Positions 1-5,707 of a stretch of DNA of 12,312 nucleotides are shown in pieces. This DNA is from an uncultured Johnsonella sp. (GTDB lineage Bacteria > Bacillota > Clostridia > Lachnospirales > Lachnospiraceae), in NCBI GenBank assembly GCA_905373785.1, contig CAJPUK010000061.1:1-12312 (forward strand). Reading direction: 5' to 3'. The notes beneath the pieces are model-generated. The model saw nothing but the letters and a program-made list of their open reading frames with translations, had not been told where the DNA came from and did not search any database. A program made the translations under genes and the position numbers. The stretch's first letter is position 1; every line of letters starts with the position of its first letter.

Positions 1-662
1 TTCTTTCTGTACCAAAGTAAGAAACAAAGCACCAAAAGATTCCAGAAAGACTCGTAAAGAAAGGTCGGATGCACCTGTATGTACGGTATCTCTCCCACAT
101 AAACTATGTGATCTATCAAGTCTTTCGTAATCATACTCGGGTTTACAAGTTCCCTTTTTATCTGCATGGCAAAGAGTGAGTCGGTGTAACCTCCAAAGGC
201 TTCCATATTAAAAAAATTTCCCCATCTTCCCAGTATCTGACCTACCAAAAGCCCTAAGACAGCGGTATCCGCCATAGAAATAAAGCTTTGTTTTTTCTTT
301 TTACAATACACATATAAGGTAATCGCCGCTCCGATTATCGCCCCGTATATAGCCAAACCGCCGCCTCTTATATTAAATACTTGAAGCAGGTCGTTTTTAT
401 ATAGATCCCAAGAAAATACAACATAATAAATTCTCGCACCCAAAATAGCACTTACTATACCGTAAATAGCAAAATCTACATAAATGTCCGGGTTCTCACC
501 TCTTCTTTTGGCATCCTGTATGGCAAGTTGCAAGCCTAAAAGTATGCCTATTCCTATGATAATACCGTAAAAAGCTATTCTAAATCCGAATATATCGATA
601 TGGTTTACCATCTTCTGTATTCGAATTCCCAGATTAACAAAACTTAAGTCATATCCTCCCAT
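1..662 (-). CDS. lgt: Prolipoprotein diacylglyceryl transferase Lgt (3' end outside window)
   Basis: Transfers the diacylglyceryl group of phosphatidylglycerol to the lipobox cysteine of prelipoproteins at the cytoplasmic membrane, the first step of lipoprotein maturation. I translated 220 residues; the C-terminus is cut by the window edge. The family signature GRWGNFFNMEAFG lies at residues 145-157, with R146, N149 and E154 matching the conserved Arg/Asn/Glu of Lgt. RGGGLAIYG is at 99-107 and VHPTFLYES at 197-205. Hydrophobic helices lie around 25-47, 65-83, 103-119 and 133-144, then 204-217. The E. coli HGG-motif histidine position reads Tyr106 here. ATG at 660-662 follows GGAGG at 669-673 with a 6-nt spacer. 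A substrate is present in the window: the lipoprotein at 3263-3649. Transcribed away from ychF. Identification is secure. Confidence 0.96.
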   Translation of the reverse strand, partial: MGGYDLSFVNLGIRIQKMVNHIDIFGFRIAFYGIIIGIGILLGLQLAIQDAKRRGENPDIYVDFAIYGIVSAILGARIYYVVFSWDLYKNDLLQVFNIRGGGLAIYGAIIGAAITLYVYCKKKKQSFISMADTAVLGLLVGQILGRWGNFFNMEAFGGYTDSLFAMQIKRELVNPSMITKDLIDHIVYVGEIPYIQVHPTFLYESFWNLLVLCFLLWYRK

Positions 663-693
663 CAAAAACCTCCAAAACTAAACATTTATTCGC

Positions 694-722
694 ATTATAG
701 CACAAGGGCTTTTATTTGTCAG
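694..722 (-). promoter_or_regulatory. Sigma-A-type promoter of lgt
   Basis: On the minus strand CTGACA (717-722) is followed after exactly 17 bp by TATAAT (694-699). Transcription would start near 687, about 25 nt before the lgt ATG and just ahead of its GGAGG. One mismatch to the consensus. Confidence 0.8.
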
Positions 723-780
723 TAATTTATAAACTTGCCCTGTTTTATTATAGTTTAGGTGGTTTAGATATGTTAGCACA

Positions 781-809
781 TTGCATTTAAGCTCTGATTA
801 GTGTATAAT
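781..809 (+). promoter_or_regulatory. Sigma-A-type promoter of ychF
   Basis: TTGCAT (781-786) and TATAAT (804-809) are separated by 17 bp. The predicted start near 815-817 gives a 5' leader of about 120 nt before the ychF ATG, which is where the inverted repeats at 813-901 lie. It diverges from the lgt promoter, with the two -35 boxes about 58 bp apart. Confidence 0.8.
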
Positions 810-812
810 GTA

Positions 813-901
813 GCCCACATTAAGAGCCGCTAAGCAGTCGGGTAACTCTTACTTTGTACTTGATGTGGCAGTCGGTAAAAACTCAAGGTTTAAAAACACC
901 G
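813..901 (+). promoter_or_regulatory. Structured 5' leader of ychF (candidate cis-regulatory RNA)
   Basis: Three nested helices can form directly after the predicted transcription start: GCCCACAT (813-820) with ATGTGGC (863-869, one bulged C), TAAGAG (821-826) with CTCTTA (846-851), and CCG (827-829) with CGG (839-841). A further CGGT (873-876)/ACCG (898-901) helix follows. GCAGTCGG occurs twice (834-841 and 868-875). I do not recognise a named riboswitch. The helices are seen in the sequence; a regulatory role is inferred. Confidence 0.4.
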
Positions 902-937
902 TAAAATAAAGAAAAATCTAAGGAGATGTGAAAATAT

Positions 938-2035
938 ATGAAACTGGGAATCGTAGGACTTCCTAATGTGGGAAAAAGTACGCTTTTTAACTCTCTTACA
1001 AAGGCAGGTGCAAGTGCTGCCAACTATCCTTTTTGTACTATAGACCCCAATGTAGGTGTAGTTGCAGTTCCGGATAACAGACTTAAGGCACTTTCCAAGT
1101 TATATAATTCAAAGAAGACAACACCTGCTACTATAGACTTTGTTGATATAGCCGGTCTTGTAAAGGGTGCAAGTAAGGGCGAGGGACTTGGAAACCAGTT
1201 CTTGTCCAATATAAGAGAGTGTGATGCAATAGTTCATGTGGTAAGATGCTTTTCTGATGATAATGTAATTCATGTAGACGGCAGTGTCGATCCTTTGCGT
1301 GATATCGAAACCATTAATCTTGAACTTATCTTCTCTGATATAGAGATACTCGAAAGAAGGATAGCTAAGACAGCCAAGTCCGCTACAAATAATAAGGAGC
1401 TAAAAAAAGAGCTTGAAGTTTTGAAGGAGCTTAAAGATATCCTGGAAAGCGGCAAGATGGCAAGTTCATTTAGCAGTGATGATGAAGAAGTCCTGGACTT
1501 TGTTAAGTCTATAGGTCTTATAAGTTATATGCCGGTAATATATGCAGCCAATGTATCGGAAGACGATCTTGCCAATGATGCTGCGGATAATAAGTATGTG
1601 CAAACGGTAAGAGACTTCGCAAATGATGCCAATTCCAAAGTTTTTGTAGTTTGTGCAAAGATAGAAGAAGAAATCTCAGAGCTTGATGATGATGAAAAGA
1701 CTGAATACCTTGAGGCACTCGGAATCAAGGAATCGGGTCTTGACAAGCTTATAAAAGCCAGTTACGACCTTCTCGGACTTTTAAGTTATCTGACTTCCGG
1801 CGAGGATGAGACAAGGGCATGGACGATTAAGAAAGGTACTAAGGCTCCGCAGGCGGCAGGCAAGATACACTCAGACTTTGAAAGGGGCTTTATAAAGGCT
1901 GAAGTTATTAATTACAAGGACTTGCTGGACTTGGGTTCAGCCTCCCTTGCCAAAGAAAAGGGACTTATGAGACTTGAGGGTAAGGACTATGTGGTACAGG
2001 ACGGAGATGTAATACTTTTCAGATTTAATGTATAA
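938..2035 (+). CDS. ychF: Redox-regulated P-loop ATPase YchF (Obg family, OLA1-like)
   Basis: Universally conserved Obg-class P-loop NTPase that prefers ATP over GTP and associates with ribosomes; bacterial members are linked to stress and translation control. At 365 aa it has the normal family length. P-loop GLPNVGKST is at residues 7-15, the YPFCTIDPN switch region at 30-38, and DIAG (G3) at 70-73. The G4 position reads NVSE at 205-208 instead of NKxD, the known basis of ATP preference in YchF. A helical coiled-coil insertion lies around 125-175, and a C-terminal TGS domain around 280-365 ends DGDVILFRFNV. AAGGAG at 920-925 sits 12 nt before the ATG, a longer spacer than usual, but MKLGIVGLPNVGKST is the standard family N-terminus, so this start is kept. 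A start-stop ATGTGA lies at 926-931 just after the SD. Monocistronic by layout. Confidence 0.97.
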   Translation: MKLGIVGLPNVGKSTLFNSLTKAGASAANYPFCTIDPNVGVVAVPDNRLKALSKLYNSKKTTPATIDFVDIAGLVKGASKGEGLGNQFLSNIRECDAIVHVVRCFSDDNVIHVDGSVDPLRDIETINLELIFSDIEILERRIAKTAKSATNNKELKKELEVLKELKDILESGKMASSFSSDDEEVLDFVKSIGLISYMPVIYAANVSEDDLANDAADNKYVQTVRDFANDANSKVFVVCAKIEEEISELDDDEKTEYLEALGIKESGLDKLIKASYDLLGLLSYLTSGEDETRAWTIKKGTKAPQAAGKIHSDFERGFIKAEVINYKDLLDLGSASLAKEKGLMRLEGKDYVVQDGDVILFRFNV

Positions 2036-2057
2036 TACCGCTTTTCATATAAATATC

Positions 2058-2157
2058 GGGGCTTTTTACATTAAGAATGAAATACATAAATATAGGCAAG
2101 TAACACTATATAAAATAGTATTTTCTTTTAATATAAAAGCCCCTTTTGATACTTGCC
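2058..2157 (+). terminator. Interleaved inverted repeats after ychF (possible terminator or pseudoknot)
   Basis: GGGGCTTTT (2058-2066) pairs with AAAAGCCCC (2135-2143), and GGCAAGTA (2095-2102) pairs with TACTTGCC (2150-2157). The order A-B-A'-B' is a pseudoknot topology, so both helices can form together only as a pseudoknot. A small ACTAT/ATAGT hairpin (2105-2119) sits inside. No clean stem plus U-tract directly follows the ychF stop at 2033-2035, so this is the only candidate 3' structure. Function is inferred. Confidence 0.35.
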
Positions 2158-2356
2158 TTAACTCAATTTTTATTTATGCATTACCCCGGTAATCATTTAC
2201 CCTGTTTTTAATACATAGCACTAAGGAAATATAGATGTATATATACAATATTTCTATTAAAAGCAAGTTTTCATTCATCATATTGTACATATATTATTTA
2301 CTTATCAAAACTACAACAGTCTGATAAAAAATTTCTGCCTATTTGTCGTATTTTTA
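2158..2356. other. AT-rich intergenic stretch between ychF and the tRNA promoter
   Basis: Apart from the tentative small frame at 2235-2324, I see two inverted repeats: ATTACC/GGTAAT (2180-2185 and 2188-2193) and TACAATAT/ATATTGTA (2244-2251 and 2280-2287). No recognisable gene or RNA family. Confidence 0.5.
2235..2324 (+). CDS. Possible 29-aa hydrophobic small protein (unassigned)
   Basis: ATG at 2235-2237 is preceded by AAGGA (2223-2227) at a good 7-nt spacing and opens a 29-codon frame ending in TGA (2322-2324). The peptide starts MYIYNISIKSKFSF and continues with a hydrophobic stretch (residues 14-23, FIILYIYYLL) and a short polar tail, which could be a single membrane helix. I see no convincing promoter of its own, and it does not resemble any small protein I know. 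The region is very AT-rich, where short hydrophobic frames arise by chance, so this is weak. It lies between ychF and the tRNA-Trp promoter. Confidence 0.2.
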   Translation: MYIYNISIKSKFSFIILYIYYLLIKTTTV

Positions 2357-2385
2357 TTGACAGTTTACGATCTGTGTGCTAATAT
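2357..2385 (+). promoter_or_regulatory. Promoter of tRNA-Trp (extended -10)
   Basis: A perfect TTGACA (2357-2362), 17-bp spacer and TAATAT (2380-2385), with the extended -10 element TGC at 2377-2379. Transcription would begin near 2392, a few bases before the mature tRNA 5' end, as expected for a strong stable-RNA promoter. Confidence 0.85.
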
Positions 2386-2398
2386 ATCAAAGTCCTTT

Positions 2399-2469
2399 AG
2401 GGGAATAGTTCAATGGTAGAGCAACGGTCTCCAAAACCGTAAATGGGGGTTCGAGCCCCTCTTCCCCTG
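2399..2469 (+). tRNA. tRNA-Trp (anticodon CCA)
   Basis: A complete cloverleaf of 71 nt can be drawn. Acceptor AGGGGAA pairs with TTCCCCT; D-stem GTTC with GAGC; anticodon stem ACGGT with ACCGT around loop CTCCAAA (anticodon CCA); T-stem GGGGG with CCCTC (one G-U) around loop TTCGAGC; discriminator G at 2469. The 3' CCA is not encoded, so it would be added after transcription. It stands alone between its own promoter and terminator, not in a tRNA cluster. Confidence 0.96.
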
Positions 2470-2473
2470 CTAT

Positions 2474-2512
2474 AAAAAGCCTAATGCTTATAAATCAAAC
2501 ATTAGGCTTTTT
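2474..2512 (+). terminator. Rho-independent terminator of tRNA-Trp
   Basis: AAAAAGCCTAATG (2474-2486) and CATTAGGCTTTTT (2500-2512) form a perfect 13-bp stem with a 13-nt loop, ending in a T-tract. It begins 5 nt after the tRNA. The A/T symmetry means it could also stop transcription from the minus strand. Confidence 0.93.
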
Positions 2513-2576
2513 ACCGTTTTAATCTTAAAAATACTTTGTCCTATCTCTTATTGTCAGTTAACAGCAATTAACTATT

Positions 2577-2636
2577 AAAAAATATTAAGATGAAATATAT
2601 CACTGAGTACATAATGCAGACAATATCTTTAATATT
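2577..2636 (-). terminator. AU-rich hairpin after the membrane protein gene
   Basis: On the minus strand, right after the stop at 2638-2640, AATATTAAAGAT (2625-2636) can pair with ATCTTAATATT (2581-2591) with one bulge, followed by a T-run (2577-2582 on the complement). The loop is about 33 nt and the stem almost all A-U, so it would be a weak terminator. Confidence 0.4.
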
Positions 2637-2637
2637 A

Positions 2638-3048
2638 TTATCCCTGCCTGTTCTTTACTCCTCCTACAATGAAAAGCACAGGTACTACCAGACCTACTAA
2701 CAGCGAAGTCGCATTAAACTGAGCTCCGCTTAGCATAAATATTACATTACTTAACACGGACAGTACAGCAACTATTGCCCCCCATACTATACAAGTCATA
2801 GCCTTCTCAGGCTTTTTAGCATTAATTACACCTATAATTCCCGCAACAAGCTGAAGAGCCGAACCCACTAATGCCATTATGCAGGCAACATAATAAATAC
2901 CGAAATTCACTTCATCGCTCGCCATCGCTTCCAAAGCCGCTACTCCTATAAATGCAATAATACTAACAATGATTCCGATTATGCCGCCAATAATCATCAA
3001 TATTCCCGTTACCTTTAAAAACCCTGCTCCCTTAGCATTTTGTTCCAT
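2638..3048 (-). CDS. Small four-helix membrane protein, function unknown
   Basis: A 136-aa integral membrane protein with four predicted helices at about residues 11-37, 49-75, 83-107 and 114-130, rich in Gly, Ile, Val and Ala. It has a short charged N-terminus (MEQNAKGAGFLK) and a cytoplasmic-type loop AKKPEKA at 77-83. The layout resembles small Firmicute DUF4064-like membrane proteins, but I see no diagnostic motif and do not assign a function. The start is firm: AAGGAGG sits directly upstream of the ATG at 3046-3048. The gene for a small lipoprotein lies upstream on the same strand, 214 bp away, so they could share a transcript. Repeats at 3216-3257 are possible operator sites for it. Confidence 0.8.
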   Translation of the reverse strand: MEQNAKGAGFLKVTGILMIIGGIIGIIVSIIAFIGVAALEAMASDEVNFGIYYVACIMALVGSALQLVAGIIGVINAKKPEKAMTCIVWGAIVAVLSVLSNVIFMLSGAQFNATSLLVGLVVPVLFIVGGVKNRQG

Positions 3049-3215
3049 ACTCGAACCTCCTTGAATATTATATATTATTTGTTACCGTTATGTAAGATAA
3101 GCACAGCAAACAATTTATCTATTTTCCTGATTGCACGCTTCAAAAATCCTTCACACAACAGGTACTATGTCTATCATTTTGACGCATACATTTAGAAAAA
3201 TATTCAGAATTTTTG

Positions 3216-3257
3216 ATACACTTATTCTTACTAACAATACACTTATAATAAGTATAT
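3216..3257. repeat. Three copies of a 10-bp ATACACTTAT element
   Basis: ATACACTTAT occurs exactly at 3216-3225 and 3237-3246, phased by 21 bp (two helical turns). An inverted copy with one mismatch, ATAAGTATAT, lies at 3248-3257. The second and third copies also form a hairpin just after the lipoprotein stop codon. The position suits an operator upstream of the membrane protein gene or a 3' hairpin of the lipoprotein mRNA. Confidence 0.5.
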
Positions 3258-3262
3258 CACAA

Positions 3263-3649
3263 TTATTGTTTCTGATAAACAGTTTCTTGCCTAACTTCAT
3301 CCACAATTATCAACTTGTCATCCTCTATACGATATTCAAAGTCTATGGGATTAGTATATACTTTATTGCCAATATAAGTGAATACTACATTTCTACCGTC
3401 GGCAGTATAAGCAAAATCCCCCACCATGCTGTTGTTGCCGGTCAAATCTTTATTAAAAATCATATTAACATTTTCCCTGACAACACTTCCATCCACATAC
3501 GCCCATGTTCCGATAATAGAAGCTTCTTTTTTCTCATCACTTTCCACTTTTGTACTTTCCTCTTTTTGGGATGCCGTCGACTCTGTGCCCTGTGTACAAG
3601 CCGTCAAAGACAGCAAAGCAAAAACTATAACTGTTATGATTCTTTTCAT
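3263..3649 (-). CDS. Small secreted lipoprotein with lipocalin-like C-terminal region
   Basis: A 128-aa predicted lipoprotein. The signal peptide MKRIITVIVFALLSL is followed by lipobox LTAC, with the lipidated cysteine at residue 18. A Ser/Thr/Glu/Lys-rich linker (about 19-43) leads to a compact domain that begins IIGTW and contains polar beta-strand-like repeats up to the C-terminus (YQKQ). The IGTW start and strand pattern recall small lipocalin-like or DUF5640-type domains of clostridial lipoproteins, an assignment by general appearance only. The start is placed at ATG 3647-3649, which has AGGAGG (3658-3663) at 8-nt spacing; the in-frame TTG two codons upstream is only 2 nt from the SD and is rejected. 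It would be lipidated by Lgt and anchored to the outer face of the membrane. Confidence 0.85.
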   Translation of the reverse strand: MKRIITVIVFALLSLTACTQGTESTASQKEESTKVESDEKKEASIIGTWAYVDGSVVRENVNMIFNKDLTGNNSMVGDFAYTADGRNVVFTYIGNKVYTNPIDFEYRIEDDKLIIVDEVRQETVYQKQ

Positions 3650-3806
3650 TGCCAATGCCTCCTAATATTTAACCTTACCTTTATTCATATAAACCCTTAT
3701 ATTTAAGATTATTATAGGTATTTTTTCCTTTTTTTACCCTACCCGCACAGATAGGTTTATGAATTTTTACAGATAAAATATACTGAAGTGGCTATTTTAT
3801 TATACT

Positions 3807-4448
3807 TTAAATCTCCATATCTTCGGGTAACTTAGGTATAATAAACCTTTGATTGGTTGCTGCAATCGCCAGTCTTGTCTTATTGGCATAGCCGGTCTTT
3901 TGCAAAATGTTTGACACATGGTATTTGACCGTATTGACCGTTATACCTCTTATTGAAGCAATCTCATCATATTCCAGACCGTCACAAATACAGCGTAAGA
4001 CTTCTATCTCTGTAGGTGTTAATTCATCACTTGATGCAAGTCCGATCTTTATGCAGGGGGTCTTCTTCGGAAATATATGCTCCCCTGCCATTGTACGGTC
4101 AATAACATCAATAAGCTCTTCCTTGCTGATATCCTTGTACCAAAAACTGTCGACTGCAGCTTCTTTGGCACGTTTTAAAAATCCCGCTTCTACCATGGAT
4201 GTAATAATAATTATCTTGATCTGAGCTTTCCATTCCTTTATCTCGGCAGCAGCCAAAATCCCATCCTTACTTCCGGCAGTACAGACATCCATAAGCACAA
4301 GCTCCACCGGATGTCTGTGACAACTCATAACTGCAAGAGAGGCATCGCTTATACTTGCCACAAGTCTATAGCGTTTACTGTCTGCTAAGATTCTTTCAAT
4401 ATTTTCCCTGGGCATTCTTTGATCTTCTACTACAAGTACATTTGTCAT
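3807..4448 (-). CDS. NarL/FixJ-type response regulator with LuxR DNA-binding domain
   Basis: A 213-aa transcription factor of the standard two-domain form. In the receiver domain (1-120) the acidic pair is E8-D9, the phosphoacceptor D54 (LVLMD), the switch T83 (IIITS) and the conserved lysine K105 (WYKD). The LuxR-type helix-turn-helix (about 143-197) contains LTPTEIEVL, a recognition helix around VNTVKYHVSNIL, and KTGYANKTRLA. All catalytic residues are intact. The start is set at ATG 4446-4448, preceded by GGAG (4455-4458) at 6 nt; longer in-frame starts upstream have no SD and would precede the receiver with 26 non-family residues. The kinase gene ends 197 bp upstream on the same strand, so this is its presumptive partner. 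A separate -10 (4576-4581) may drive it independently. Target genes are unknown. Confidence 0.93.
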   Translation of the reverse strand: MTNVLVVEDQRMPRENIERILADSKRYRLVASISDASLAVMSCHRHPVELVLMDVCTAGSKDGILAAAEIKEWKAQIKIIIITSMVEAGFLKRAKEAAVDSFWYKDISKEELIDVIDRTMAGEHIFPKKTPCIKIGLASSDELTPTEIEVLRCICDGLEYDEIASIRGITVNTVKYHVSNILQKTGYANKTRLAIAATNQRFIIPKLPEDMEI

Positions 4449-4454
4449 TTTAAT

Positions 4455-4480
4455 CTCCATTCCGTGGGTAAAAGCCACGG
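4455..4480 (-). promoter_or_regulatory. Hairpin abutting the response-regulator ribosome binding site
   Basis: CCGTGG (4462-4467) and CCACGG (4475-4480) form a perfect 6-bp GC-rich stem with a 7-nt loop in the mRNA leader. It ends 3 nt before GGAG (4455-4458), the SD that fixes the start at 4448. It could modulate ribosome access or be a DNA operator dyad. Confidence 0.4.
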
Positions 4481-4541
4481 CACAAATATCTGTAAAAGTA
4501 TTATTCACACTGGTGTAATGTATCATTGATATTTAATTAAA

Positions 4542-4623
4542 ACCGGAAATATTAAATCAAATTTCAGTTCTCTTTATTATACAGTGTTACGATATATCAA
4601 TAAAGCAGTAATAAGACCGGAAA
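4542..4623 (-). promoter_or_regulatory. Candidate promoter region of the response regulator gene
   Basis: On the minus strand TATAAT lies at 4576-4581 with TTTATT 17 bp upstream (4599-4604), a weak -35. Direct repeats ACCGGAAA flank it at 4542-4549 and 4616-4623, 74 bp apart, close to seven helical turns. The arrangement would fit autoregulation or control by a dimeric regulator; this is inference. Confidence 0.4.
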
Positions 4624-4639
4624 AGGTTTCGATGTATGC

Positions 4640-4651
4640 AGGTAATTACCT
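4640..4651. repeat. Perfect 12-bp palindrome AGGTAATTACCT
   Basis: AGGTAATTACCT is its own reverse complement and overlaps the kinase stop codon (4646-4648). Possible protein binding site or short mRNA hairpin; no assignment made. Confidence 0.4.
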
Positions 4652-5707
4652 TTCGTATGGAATTCTTATAATCAGTTTAAAAGATGGCTTTGAAAGAATC
4701 CTCATACTTCCACCAAAGTTATTTACAATCCTAAGCAAATTTTTAAGACCTCCTTTGGGTTTAATATCTTTTGTAGGAACTTTTCCGTTATTTGTTACAA
4801 TCAATACAATACATTTATCTTCTTCCTTGATACTACATTTTAATATTGTTGCATCTGCGTGCCTGGCAGCATTCGTTAGGCACTCACGTATAGCAAGTAT
4901 AATAACATACTTTACTTCTTTCCACTTCTTTGTTTCAATCTTTAATCTAACCTTTACACCTATTACTCTGGCATCATGAATCAGTTCAGTCAGTTCGTTA
5001 CCGCCCTCTTCCTCAACATCATACTTTATCATACTGATTGCACGGCGTAGGGGCTGTAATGCGGCATCAACTTCCTCCTGTTTTCTACCATGCAACAGAA
5101 ATTGACGGATGGCTATAATCCCCGCCCCCATTTGATCATGTAGTCTTGTCTTGGCTGTAAGTATTTCATTTTCTCTTGCAATTATAAGTACATTATCCGA
5201 GAGCTCTTTGAGATTAAGTGCGAGCTTGTGAAGCTGCTTTGCCTGTTTTTTCAACTCCGTTCCCTTGTTATACAAACTTGTAACATCCGTAAAAAGCACT
5301 TCGGTATAGGTCTTGGCATCCTTTGTTTTAATTATCCTTTCACTATAGTACCATGCTCTGCCGTCAGGAAATAAAAAAGTGTTCTTTTCTTCCTCAAGTT
5401 TTTTTACAGAAGTTTTTTTACCGCAATTTTCCAATGCCTGCACGAGTTCACTATAATATTGTAAATCAGTATTTGTAAGAAAGTGAAAAAGTATTTCCAT
5501 TTGTTTGTTGCAAAGTTTTACCATACCCGAGGGCAAGAAATAGCAGACTGCCATAGGTAATGTATCAACCGCCTCTTTGATGGAGCCGCTATTTAATCTG
5601 CCTCTTTGTTTAATCCGATAATAAAAATATACAATAAGTATAGTCAACAAAAACACGCAATAAATTAATAAAGTAATACCTGTTTGTTCATTAAGCCTTG
5701 TTTTCAT
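4646..5707 (-). CDS. Sensor histidine kinase (one TM, PAS-like region, HATPase)
   Basis: A 353-aa membrane histidine kinase. One transmembrane helix lies at about 11-30. A PAS-like region spans about 42-145 (KEAVDTLPMAVCYFLPSG, ending LFTDVTSLYNKG as in PAS/PAC ends), and a helical linker about 148-180. The dimerisation/phosphoacceptor helix carries RLHDQMG, H190 followed by D191, as in the HDxxG box of NarX/DesK-type kinases. The ATPase domain (about 255-352) has the N-box RECLTNAARHA with N279, and a glycine-rich GGLKNLLRIVNNFGG at 319-333. This kinase type normally partners LuxR-type regulators, matching the downstream gene. Its ATG overlaps the TGA of the upstream sensor gene by 4 nt (ATGA, 5704-5707), with AAGGA just upstream, so the two are translationally coupled. 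The single short N-terminal helix leaves little extracellular sensing area, so the upstream protein is the likely stimulus receptor. Confidence 0.92.
   Translation of the reverse strand: MKTRLNEQTGITLLIYCVFLLTILIVYFYYRIKQRGRLNSGSIKEAVDTLPMAVCYFLPSGMVKLCNKQMEILFHFLTNTDLQYYSELVQALENCGKKTSVKKLEEEKNTFLFPDGRAWYYSERIIKTKDAKTYTEVLFTDVTSLYNKGTELKKQAKQLHKLALNLKELSDNVLIIARENEILTAKTRLHDQMGAGIIAIRQFLLHGRKQEEVDAALQPLRRAISMIKYDVEEEGGNELTELIHDARVIGVKVRLKIETKKWKEVKYVIILAIRECLTNAARHADATILKCSIKEEDKCIVLIVTNNGKVPTKDIKPKGGLKNLLRIVNNFGGSMRILSKPSFKLIIRIPYER

Noticed and set aside
926..931. ATGTGA start-stop element before ychF
   Set aside because: It arises simply from AAGGAGATGTGA next to the SD; nothing else suggests a regulatory minimal frame.
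3131..3706. A 191-codon plus-strand frame covering the lipoprotein region
   Set aside because: It is antisense to a lipoprotein with a clear signal peptide, lipobox and SD; the plus frame has no SD and a low-complexity hydrophobic composition typical of a reversed AT-rich gene.
4449..4526. Longer N-terminus for the response regulator
   Set aside because: The extra 26 residues precede the normal receiver start, have no SD, and would run through the leader hairpin.
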